DNA of 64,000 nt from Henckelia pumila. Lineage: Eukaryota; Streptophyta; Magnoliopsida; Lamiales; Gesneriaceae. Position numbers and translations under genes: made by a program. The notes below the pieces were generated by a model. The model did no database searches. It was not told the origin of the DNA and worked only from the letters and a program-made list of their open reading frames with translations. Below are positions 36,975-48,490 of the stretch, one piece after another (the stretch's first letter is position 1; each line of letters starts with the position of its first letter). The stretch spans positions 82,374,151-82,438,150 of the forward strand of contig NC_133120.1 of NCBI RefSeq assembly GCF_033568475.1, written 5' to 3'.

Positions 36975-38451
36975 ATATATGATATTACAAGTTGCACACA
37001 TAACCAATGATTGGCTTGGACTTGGAGGATGGGTAGGCATAATGGTAGAAAACTTAACATGCAAATAACCAAAGCTGCTTTAAAGTGAAGATTACGTGAT
37101 TACAATGTATGACCACATCAACACATTATTATTAAATATAAATAATACATAAATATATATTGATTTGGTAACAAACATATTACATATATGTATGTCCAAG
37201 AAAACAACTTTTTAGATTCGTGACATCCATACCATATTCCTCCACAATTAGCGGACACGGGATTACTGTTTTAATGGAAACCATGTCCTTATTTTGCTCC
37301 AACCCCACGCTTTAAATATTATTAAATCATTGGTTAGATCACGCCTTTATATGCCAACTGTATAAACATATACATTAAAAAAAAAAAAACTTGACCATAA
37401 TAATTTAGATGCACGTGATAATTGTTTTATATCCAGAATTAAACAATACAGATATAAAATAATTGTTTTATATTCAGAGTTTAGTGTGTGTGTCTGTATA
37501 AATCCAAGAAAGAAAACAGAAAAAGGAACAAAAAAAACTTGTAAGTCGTAAATCACTCTTTATTAAGACAATCCAATCATGCGCGGCACCCGGGGGCCAT
37601 GGCCCTATTTTGAATTTTTAATCCCCAATTATGAATTATTCCTCCGCATCTCCCAAAAATTCTCAGCCTATAACAAAAAGTAGCAAACCAAACACTATCA
37701 TGATCTGTTAACCAAAAAATTATATTATTTAATTACATATGTAACTAAATATAAAAAGCATGTATTGTTCTTTTTTTTTTTTTTGAGAGTAAGCATGTAT
37801 TGTTCTTATTGCATATTTGTATGCACATATCTACACTATTATATTGCATGTTGCATATTTGTATGTACATATTCTACACTATTAATTTAACAAGTGACGT
37901 ATTGTTGAAGTTTTTTAAACGTAAAATATAGTATAAATTTTAATCGAGCATTCCTGTACTTCTTATTCAATTTTCATCAGAATTAAATTACTGCATCTCT
38001 TTTCCATTTTGCTACTCAAATTTAAGTAATCATATCCCAAACCTCAGGGTCTTGAATTTATTGTTTTTTTTAATGACGATGAAAATTAATTGATATGTTT
38101 CTATGGAAATTAGATAAACTCTCGATATACGTTTTGATAATTAGAATTATTATTTTATCTAATTATTTATTTTATTCTAAGAGGCGAGCGGTGTATAAAT
38201 ATATTATTTATTTATTTTTGAATGATATTATTATTTATTTATGAACACCGTTGCTAGTTAATAAAGGTGACAGAGTGAACGGAGTCAACAGAAAATAACT
38301 GGGCTCCCCTTCTCTTCTCTTCTCCTCTTGTCATTCTCATTCTCCCCGCCCCACATGCATACATCTTCCATGTGCGTAGATGCTTAAGAAACTGGAATTT
38401 TGATATTTCTTTGAAGATTTTGAAATCCTGTTAGGGTTTGAAGATAGGAAA
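36975..38451. promoter_or_regulatory. Spacer and promoter region of the SCAR gene
   Basis: AT-rich, with no coding signal. The last 180 bp before the ATG at 38452 include a pyrimidine-rich tract (CTTCTCTTCTCTTCTCCTC near 38310), typical of plant 5' untranslated regions. The exact start of transcription cannot be read. Confidence 0.4.
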
Positions 38452-41400
38452 ATGCCGATTGCCAGGTACGAGATAAGGTCCGAGTACAGTTTAGCTGATC
38501 CGCAGCTGTATACTGCCGCCGATAAGGATGATCCGGAGGCATTGCTCGAAGGAGTGGCCATGTCTGGCTTCGTCGGCCTCCTCCGCCAGCTGGGGGACCT
38601 CTCCGAGTCAGTTATTTTTTTTGAAAAAAATCTTAGCCTCGTGGTTTGGATGTTCTTTGTGTTTGAATTTTGCCTTTTTGTATTAAAATGTGGGGAATCG
38701 AGAGTTCTTGAGGTTGAACTTGTGTGCTCGGGGAATCCTGTGGGCTGAGATCTATGTCAAGTTATCCATAATCATGGTTTGCAACTTCGTTTTTTCTTTT
38801 CTTTTTTGTGTTGCGGGTCCTTTTAATTTTTTTTAAAAATCTGGATTACAGCCTACGATCTTTTCCCCCTGAATTTCATTCAAACCTTTAATGTGCTTGC
38901 GGGAATTTATGTTGTCAAATACTTTGCTAGAAATATCTTAACAAAGAAAATGCTGTGTTTTTCTCAATCAGCTGGACATGCCATCCTTTTTATTTATTAC
39001 GGTTAGGAAAGGCAGCCAAGCCACCTTTGGGACCAACTATGGCTTCTTTACTATTATTTCAATGTGAATTTAGCTTCTCAGTTAGTCAGTTGTACCAAAG
39101 CTAGTTATTGTGTGTTTCCACACATATGAAATCTCGCCTGCTCACATGAAACGAGGATACTTTTAGCTTTTGTGATTCCACTTACTTCAGACTGTTATCC
39201 ATTTTTTGTAACAGCCTGCAGTCCATTTAGTATTAGTGGTTGTGCAGTTCTAACTTTCATCTTTTTCCTTGTTTCATTTCTTTTTCTTTTTTTCTTTTTT
39301 TTTTAATGCAGATAGGAATAGTATCGACTTCTTTCATGTATTTTGGACATTTTTTTACATGAATGGTGTTATTTCTTAATGTTACATAACCCACCATCAG
39401 TCACACCAACTGATCTTCACCCCACAGTTCACTTTGACATATAGTGAGAAATGAATCTGATTGTTGTTATCATCATTTTGAATTTTTCTTTGAAGGTTTG
39501 CGGCGGTGATTTTTCATGAACTACATGACGAAGTGATGGTGACTGCTACAAGAGGGCACAACTTATTATCTCGAGTTCAACAGCTTGAGGCTGAGTTTCC
39601 GGCCATCGAGAAGGCATTTCTCTCCCGGACAGATCATTCTTCAATAATGAACAATGCTGGTTAGAACAAGCTCTTATTCTGATTATACTTTTAATCCCTT
39701 GCTAGTAAACCTGGTTATGGGGCCTTCGTAGTTGCTTGTCCTTGTCAACACTCTGATGATTTTGGTTATGTACTTCTGAGAAAATCCAAGCTGTGTGGTT
39801 GTTCATTTGACTCTTCTTGTTGGAACTTATGCAATGATTGACTGAACGGTTCATTGAAGTGGCGAATCTCCAGAGCTGGCTGCTGGATTTCCGTCCTTGT
39901 TCCATGGGTTCCCCTTTCTGAGCTCTGTGTGAGAGTGAATACGAGAATAACATCCTCCATCTTCTAGTTCTAGAGAGTTATATGAATTTTAGTTTTTCTA
40001 AGGATACTAATTTGTAAGGGACTTGGTCTTCTTTCGCGCCACATCTTTTGCTCTTAAGAGGCCTGGATATGCTTTGAATGTAAACATTATGGTTTAAACA
40101 TTACGATGCAGGTGTTGATTGGCATCCTAATCTACAGATGGACCATAATATAGTGACCAAGGAAAATTTACCTCGGTTTATAATGGATTCATATGAAGAA
40201 TGCAGGGGTCCTCCTCGGTTATTTCTTTTAGACAAGTATGAGCTTTTGATTCTTTTAGATTGATTGACTATTGTATTCCATCAAAATGACCATCTCATTG
40301 ATACCAACCTTTAGATTTGATACTGCTGGAGCTGGGGCATGCCTGAAACGCTATACGGATCCGTCATTTTTCAAAATAGAGGCATCTTCCATTGAAAGGA
40401 ATAGTACTGATATTCAGAAGGAGAAAAAGATCCACAAAACCAAGGTAATTCCTAAACAATTGATAGCAGCTTTTAGCATCAGCACTGCTGAAGTTTACCT
40501 AGGAGTTTCAACACCCAATAACTTCGTTTGTCTTTTTAGTGGTAAAAATTCATTTGATTTTTTGTACAACATATAGCCCCCTGTATATATCACCTATACT
40601 CAGGTGAGTTTAGAGGAAGGGTGAAGGGGGTTAGTCATCAGCAAAAAATTGAAATTTTAATAAATAATTCTTCCAAAAATTTTTGTTTTGCCACCTCGGA
40701 TTCTCCTGTTCCATATCCTAGGTCGGTCCCTACACTCTGTATTTTGACCTGGATATCTTGGAAACTCGCTCTTTTTTGGAGAGAATAAGTATGCCAGATT
40801 AATTTTCTTTTATTTTACATGCACTACTTTCTTGTACATTTATACGGACACCTAAATAGTATAGTAATCACGTATGATAGCCTTAAGTGGTAAAGTACCG
40901 AGCATGATGATTTCATAATATGTAACACCATTAGGAATCTTTCTTTGCGCCCCCTGCTTCTCTTTTTCTTCAGTTCTGCCAAACAGTTCCTCTTACATCT
41001 TACAGTCCTGCAGAACTGTCCATTACTTGACTGTATAATTTGCATGACAAACAGAGAAAAGGGACATACAGGAGGAATGGAGGAACCCCTGAAGTTTTAC
41101 CATCTTCACATGCAAAGTGAGACAATTGTATTTTAATTTGCCATTGCTACACTTCAATTTAAAATACATCTCATATTCATCTTAAATTTTTCAGGCTTCA
41201 TCAACTTTTCATGGAGGATCATGATGGAAATGGCGAAAGCAGTCCTGCACGTCGTGTGCAATTAAAGAGAAGGCTGAACGGATTCCCACTTGACTTGAAA
41301 ACTGGGCAGAGCTACATGGAAAAATTATTAGAAACTGCTTCTCCGGAGCATAAAGTGCTTCATGAAATCACCATGAATTCATCATCCTTGATGACATTGC

Positions 41401-44400
41401 CAACGACTGATCATGATGACGCTAGTTCTGGAGTACTTCAATTTGGAATGAATGCAGACAGAGACAATGTGGAGAGGAAAAGAAGTCTTCCATTTCCACA
41501 GAGAGAGGATATTACGCTGAAACCATCCATGCATGAGCAAGATGAGGTTTCCACTTGTAAAATTTTGAAGGAAGACAATTCATATTCTAGGATTGTAGAA
41601 GATAGTGTCACATACTCTTGTGATCGGGTAACTAGTGAAAAGGATATGCTTGTTGATGGAGAAAGTAAAGGATATGACAGCTTAATTGGTTATCTAACTG
41701 ATGATTTTGTCAGTGAGATAGACAATTTCGTGGATGCACCAACAGCCATTGAGTCAGAACTTGATACAGACTCTGAATTGAGAGAAAAAACTAATATTAG
41801 CTCTTGTATCAATAGACAGCTGCCGACTTTTGATGTAATTGCCACTGAGGAACAACACTTTCATTCGACAGATTCTCAATCTACCGGAAACTCTATTGTG
41901 TCTGATGATGAGAATCATTCATCCGGCAAAGAGATTTCTAGTTTCTCTACTTTGTGCTTTCCAAATACTTCAGCTGATAGCACACAATCTGAACATTATG
42001 TTGCTGCCTATACACCTGACATTGAGATCATCAAAGCACCATTTTTCCAGAAAACTGCAGATGAAGATTGTCCTATGGCTCACCACACCAAATCTGCAGT
42101 TTCTGATGATACGTGCACTGGCGCACGTTCTATCACCAACCACTGTCCTGACTTTGTAAAGCAGATTTCTGATAAGAACCTTTCCGGTTTGAATCCTGCA
42201 TTAGAAGATTCTAATTCAGAACACACTTTGGGAGAAATTATCTTAAAGGCACCTGAATTAGGTGAAAAGTTAAATATTTCAGATAAAGAAGTTGAGACAA
42301 ATCCGGCCTCTGACGCAGCATGTTCTCCCAGCTTCTCTGATTTCAGTTTGCAGTCGGAACATGATTCCCTGCTTTCCTCTTCAGGAGTTCATCTGATGCA
42401 TAAATCAATTGATGGGAATACAGCATGTGCAAATTTGTGTCTTACCACAGATAGTCCAATTGCAGTGTCTTTTGATTTCGTGCAAGTGGATGACCTTGAT
42501 CGGGATGACCTGTCAGAACCTGAGTGCGATGAAAACTCGTCCCTTGCCAGTGGCGAAGCAGAGAAAGAAAAACTGGCTGTAGATCCAGGATGTTCTCTCA
42601 GTGTCTTTGACTCCAAAATTCAACTAGACGATAATTCCCCAAGTTCCTCAGCCAGAAGTAACACAGTTCAGAGATCAAATAGTGAGAATGAATCATGCAA
42701 TACTACTATCTCCGATAATTCTTGTGACGCCACAATTGCTGCCATTTCTTCTCATAAGCAGCATACTGACGATTCGAATCAAGAGAACCTACATCTAGGT
42801 GATGACCTAGTTTTTTTGCCAAGTAATCGAACTAGTCTTCCTCCAAACAAAGGTAATGTATCACAGATGATTTCTATTGATAATCTTGTCGAGGATGAAT
42901 CAAATGATGGAGATTTAGAGTTGTCTGAAAACTATAGATTTGATTTTTCCAATTCAGGTCATGATGGACATAGTTTCCTTTCAGCACTTCCAAAAGAAGA
43001 AAAATCAATTGACGAGTCAGATAATGCGGCCTTAAATGCTTCTGCTAGTGCTTCTAATGACTTCTCATCTATCATGGAGGCTGCTCTTGGCGAGGAACTC
43101 GAGAAAACATCCCTTGGTAATGCTCAAACCGTTGACACAGAAGAGCATGGCGGTAATAGATCAGTTCACAATCAGATTTGTTCACCAAATATAATAGCAT
43201 CACATGTAAAATGCTCTCAAGATTGGATAGAGATAGGTTTAGATACTCATGACAGTGAAGTTGTTAATCTTGATAAGGAGACAACAATAAATAAAACTCT
43301 GGCGGTTGAAACTCTCAAGTCTTGTGAAGTTCTGGGATCGAAGGTCACAGGAATCACAGATGTTGCTCCCTCCCATGATTTAACAGCTCTAGAAAGTTTG
43401 TGTTTTAAACAAGAGAATTTTGTAGGGCCGACAGATATTGTAGAAAATGGTGGAATCACCTCATGTAGGAGCTCCTGTGCTCAAGAAGCAACAGATATCC
43501 CTGCATCTCCCGAACTTACGCCATTGAACGATAATAATGTCTTGTTGAGTGAGCCTAATTCACGGACTGATGTATCAGGGATTGCAGTTGTGGCCGTTAG
43601 TGTGCTTTCTGTTGCTGATAATGTTGGCCAAAATGGTGTCTGTTCAACTCTTAGTATCAATCAATTGGTAAATGATGGTATACCTTGTTTTGAGGATTCG
43701 AATCCCGATAAACTTGAGAATGACAAGAATTGTGTCTTGGAAAGACAAGGGGAATCTGGCTTAGGGGAGGAAGTAAGTCAAAAAAATGTAGCCCCATCAG
43801 ATTTGAACAGAATATTTTGTGACACTATCTGTTACAATCATCCAAAGTCTGAAGAAGCAGATACAATTGTTAATCTGGATTGCAGTTCAAAACATTGCAT
43901 GGATTTGGCCAATACTGCAACAACCCAGTCTTCCTCAGAGCATATTAACTTAGATCCAGAACAAAAGTTGTGCCAACAAAGGGACCTCTTATATCACAAT
44001 GTTTGTTTTTACAATATAATGGAAACAACACCACAAGAACAAGCCAGCGAGCTAGCTACCCAACGCAGTCAAGAGTTCATGGATTCTGGTGTAATACATG
44101 CAGGGTCTACACTTGACCAGCATATGCTAGAGGTTGATGATCATCAAGCAGCCAGTAATTCCGCTTCAAATTGTTCACTTGTTAGCTTTCCTGATCAGCC
44201 TATATTAGCGGAGCTTCCAGCACCAAGCAACAACGAAGTTGATGTCTCTAAGCATTCCGATCATACTTTAGGTTCTATGCTTCCAACTGGTAATTGTTTT
44301 TTGGAAGCAAATTCAATCAATCTGGGAGAATTTCCTCCTTTGCCACCTCTTCCTCCGGTTCAGTGGAGACTGGGAAAGGTTGAACAGACAGTTTCTACCA

Positions 44401-45418
44401 TACAGGGGGAGAATCAACAAGAGGAATTCTCTCAAGGAACCTCCACCCCTTCCGCTTCCACCCATGACGTTAGTTCATTCCCTGGAGAATCGAACGGATC
44501 TTTGGTTCAATTTTCTCATGATACAATACCAAATAAAGAGAAGGTAGCGCACAGTCCCTTGATTCAGGAGATTGTTGGCCCTTCTTCAAACACGGAAAAT
44601 GAGAAGCAAGAGGTCACCCTGTCATCTTCAGAGACATTCGCTTTAATTTATGCGGAAGATGTTAATCAAATTTCCCCTGACATTGCCTCAAGCAAAAAGG
44701 AGGTTGAGCACAGTTCCACTAATTTGGAGGCCGGTGTCTTGACGCATGAGACAATCAACCATATACAAAAGATAGAAAATGTAAAGCCGGAGTTCGTCGT
44801 TCCATTTTCAGTGATTAAATTTGCATCACCGGATGTGGAGGGTGGAAACACAAATGAGAATCGAACAAGGAAATTGCCTCTACCTCAAAATCCTCTTATT
44901 GATACTGTCACTGCTCTTGATAAAAGCAAAGTAAGTATCTTTGACCTTCTTGCTCTAAAAAAACAATGTTGATTCTTTGAAGTGCATATTTTCAGTGTCG
45001 ATTGTTTTGCAGCTAAGGAAAGTTACCCCACGAATTAAAGCTGAGATACCAAAAGTGGAGGAAAAAGATTCACTGTTGGAGCAAATAAGGACCAAGGTGA
45101 GTGCACATTGATTGTTATGAATTTTAATATCTATAATGTTATTTTCAGATGATTGCTCAATATCATTTTCATTTGACAGTCCTTCAACCTGAGACCTGCA
45201 TTGGCGACAAAGCCTAGCATTCGAGGTCCCAGAACTAATCTTAAAGTTGCTGCAATTTTGGAGAAAGCGAATGCTATCCGACAGGTTTCTTGTTTCTTTG
45301 AACATGCATTTATGCTGTAGTATTGTGTAAATCAAGGTCATATTAATGAACCTGGAGAATATCACAGGCCCTGGCTGGCAGCGACGATGACGATGAGGAT
45401 AGTTGGAGTGATTCATGA
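38452..45418 (+). CDS. SCAR2: SCAR/WAVE family protein (SCAR2-like)
   Basis: This is the activator subunit of the WAVE regulatory complex, which switches on ARP2/3 to nucleate branched actin for cell shape (trichomes, pavement cells). Exons: 38452-38606, 39496-39659, 40112-40235, 40315-40444, 41055-41116, 41195-44930, 45013-45096, 45180-45284, 45368-45418. All introns are GT-AG and phases agree, giving 1536 aa. The SCAR homology domain fills about residues 1-195 ([54 protein letters not shown]). A basic region follows ([13 protein letters not shown], about 230). The long exon 6 is acidic, Ser-rich and apparently disordered. A short proline stretch [12 protein letters not shown] lies at 1258. 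The C-terminal VCA module has a WH2 helix (about 1476-1491), a connector ([13 protein letters not shown]) and an acidic tail [13 protein letters not shown]. Exons 3-5 show ordinary plant introns. Intact; the SCAR2 paralogue call is by size and layout. Confidence 0.94.
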
Positions 45419-46506
45419 AAAGCAGTCAAGAGTTATTTTTGCCAAAGCATTTTTGCTACAGGAAATTTTCCTAACGCACGGTGGAATGGGGGGTGAAGAT
45501 CATACCATGAATCCTATATCTACCCGACAGGCCTTTTGGTTTTTTCTTCTGTCCACCTCCATCTCTTAAAATAACTGATTCCCCTAGTGTTGATTTTATC
45601 CTGAAATAACACGTGGTCATAAATATTGTTTTATACATGAACAAAAGCAAAACTTATAAATGCACAGTTATTAATTTGTGTAAATAGTTGAGGGCATACA
45701 TTCTTCTGTATAGTTGATGCCACAGATTTGAATTGTAAGAGGTCGCCTTCTTCAGTTTTGCTCTTTGTTACCAGCATTTTAGCTTGTCTTCATATGATAG
45801 AATATGTTGAATATAAAAACTGTTGGAAACGAGTTTCCTTGGTTTAACAATGGATACGGTGAATATTGAAAATTGAAGCATGTGAATTTGAGGTTTGTTG
45901 TTTCCATAAATGGCATCAAAATGGTAATATGGATCGAAAAGGAGCTGCCAGTAACTGCAATTTATCAGACATGAGCCTCCTCCCTCTACCTCCCGACAGA
46001 TTTGATTTTCTCACTTAGGCCTGATTTTTAGTCTCCTGCAAAGTGCTTTGGAGAGTGCAATTCTGTGGTCATTTGGCCCGAATTTTAACAAGGATGCTGC
46101 TTCTAGCGACAGAAAACAATTAGAATTGACATATGGGGTAAACTTAAACCAAATGAACCGGTCGATCTTTACATAAATTCGGATAAGTGTATTAAGTTGC
46201 AGTCTGGTGATCAAAGCTGGCTGTTGTTTGCCATCATTCTTTACCATGTAAATCGGTATGGTACAGTTCATATTCGAGGATGCAGGTGTTTTGTCCCTAC
46301 CAAGAATCAGCTGTTTACAAGCCATGACTCTTCTCCACCTGGAGGACTTGCTTACTCCCAATGGACTTGGCAGCCTGCCATACTTTTGTTCTTTAAGCTG
46401 AAGCTACCACAAGTCAACTTATTTCCAACGTGTGAACCTCTTGACTGTTAGTTCTTCCCATTCCCAGGTACTTCATTGTATTTTGTGTAATAATTTGTAT
46501 ATCAAG
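45419..46506. other. 3' flank of the SCAR gene
   Basis: The 3' untranslated region of SCAR2 lies here. No further gene is supported: the 116-codon minus-strand open frame at 46011-46361 has no motif and is not called. Confidence 0.4.
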
Positions 46507-46516
46507 GTATTTTGGT

Positions 46517-46775
46517 AATGATCAAGGGACTGTAGTGGCAGCTATTCATGGCAGTCTTCCTGGAATTTCTGATCCTAAGATTGCTGAGGTGTTAGGGATC
46601 AGGGAAGCCCTCATTTGGCTAAAAGAATTGCACTTCACAAATATAATCCTTTCATCTGATGCTTTGTCAAAAGATCAACGAATCATGCTGGTCATTACCT
46701 TCTTTAATTTATGATGTAACTGTACTCAGACTTTGTTTGAATACATTTTTATGCTTTGTTCAAAAAAAAAAAAAA
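46517..46775 (+). pseudogene. 5'-truncated LINE 3' end (RNase H fragment) with poly-A
   Basis: A 259-bp insert ends in A14 (46762-46775) and is flanked by the 10-bp direct repeat GTATTTTGGT (46507-46516, 46776-46785). Those are the marks of target-primed retroposition. Its start encodes an RNase H (RVT_3-type) piece: GTVVAAIHGSLPGISDPKI, EVLGIREALIWLKELHFTN and IILSSDALS, with the ExxGIxxALxxA-like helix and the SDA strand. Plant LINE ORF2 proteins end in such a domain, so this is most simply a severely 5'-truncated LINE. A processed copy of an RNase H-domain host gene is possible. Confidence 0.75.
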
Positions 46776-46785
46776 GTATTTTGGT

Positions 46786-48030
46786 GACCATCAATTGGAA
46801 TATAATGTGAGTCAGATTCCGTTTGTTTCAGTGGAGGATTGATAGGTGGTTGTACATCCATAGTTTTTTGTTTAATAATTTGTACATCAAAATTTTCCTG
46901 ATACACAATAAAGATCGTTTTTTGAGGCGCCTCTCATTGCCTTTTATAGTTTTATTTATTGTTCATATAAATGATAACATAAATAAAGTTTGTATACACT
47001 AATTGTGGCCAATTTAAATCTTGTGGCTACCAAAGTATCAAATGTAGGTCCAATGGTCTTACTCCCATAAAGCTGTTGTGCAAGACTTATCATCACCACC
47101 ATTATTATTTTATGGAACCACGTGCATTAATTCCGTGTTTTGCAGTTTCCTCCGAATGATCCCAAAATGACGTCTTATCAGAAAAGAAATTTTTTGTTAC
47201 CTTCCATAGTTATATTCTCTTATATTACGGTTGGGATTGATTTGTGAGGATTTGAGAAATGGATTTATAATGTGTTTAAAGAATATAATTATTATTGAAA
47301 TTATTTAATATGATATAATGAATTTGAAATATTGTTAATCAAAATAAGTCGACAATCATTGCAAATCTACTAACCTAAATATGACCTTAATGTTTTATGT
47401 TTATGATTGTATTTAATTTTTTTTTTTTTTTTGAGTATTCAGTATTCGTCTAGATAAATAATTGTGACGATATATACCATGTTTTATGTTTATAGTCTCA
47501 GTAAAAAATTACTGAATGAATTTTAATTTTTGAATTAAAGTGTGTGTGTTTACTCCAGTTGACAATGATTCCATGTATAACATTACAAATGCTATTTTCG
47601 GTAACAAAATTCATCAATCTGGTGGAATTCAACTTCGGCATGTCGTCTACGCCAAGTAAAAGAAGTCATCAATCAATTTATTTTATGTATTTGATACTAT
47701 TATTATTATATTGGTTCATATATGCATTTATTTTTCAAGCATATATTATTATTATTAAGCACTAGTGCCCATTATTATATGGTTTTCAAAACAATAGTAT
47801 GGTAAAGAAAATGATTAACCATGATTTGCTTATATATATATTTTTTTTATCATATTTAACCAAATAAAAACGCAATTAAATCTGGACTTAATCAATACAC
47901 ATTGAAAAATAACAAATACGAGTTCTCATATTATTAAAAATTATATATAGAAGTACGATTACAAAAAAAACTAACATACAAACATAGATAAACGTAGTTG
48001 AAAACATGTTGAGCATCAACTTCCTGGGTT
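46786..48030. other. AT-rich spacer between SCAR and WRKY genes
   Basis: No gene seen. There is a poly-T run near 47415-47432 and an ATTATTATTATT stretch near 47695-47760. Open frames here are short and without motif. Confidence 0.4.
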
Positions 48031-48039
48031 GCCTTATTT

Positions 48040-48375
48040 GGTCAAGCATCATCTCAATTCACGAACCCAAAAAGTCAAAACTATAATTCATAAATATGTA
48101 TGTATATAATATATAACGAACATGCACGTCACCATGAAAAAAGAACGAATCATCTCCTACAGCGTACACCATAGGTGGTTGTTTCATGTTTGATGTTTGT
48201 GTCGATTAAATAAAAAAAAATATATTTACAGACGTGTTAGTGTGAAATTAGAATTAGGTGGGGGATGGATAGGTGAACTCGTCCGCAGGGGATCAAACCT
48301 CTTGTCTGAATCAGCCGCCAAGAGCTGGTCAAACCCACAAAAATTGACCAAAAAATGCAAAGTTTCCACGGTCAA
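48040..48375 (+). promoter_or_regulatory. W-box cluster in the WRKY promoter
   Basis: Five W-box cores (TTGAC followed by C or T, either strand) lie upstream of the WRKY gene: 48040-48045, 48073-48078, 48327-48332, 48344-48349 and 48370-48375. The last three fall within 50 bp and about 120-165 bp before the ATG. The defence genes WRKY33 and parsley WRKY1 are known to bind W-boxes in their own promoters, so self-control is inferred. A TATA-like TTATATTTA lies near 48425-48434. Confidence 0.65.
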
Positions 48376-48490
48376 AATTAAATGTAAGCTTCTAAGAAAC
48401 TCCCTTTAATTTGTGTTCAATCTATTTATATTTATTTTCTACCTTCTTTCCCACACTGACCCCAAAAGATCTTTGATCCATTCAACTTAT

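Noticed and set aside
40945-41136. 63-codon open frame as a separate small gene
   Set aside because: It overlaps SCAR2 exon 5 and intron sequence in a different frame.
46011-46361. 116-codon minus-strand open frame as a gene
   Set aside because: No recognisable domain, and it lies in the 3' flank of SCAR2.
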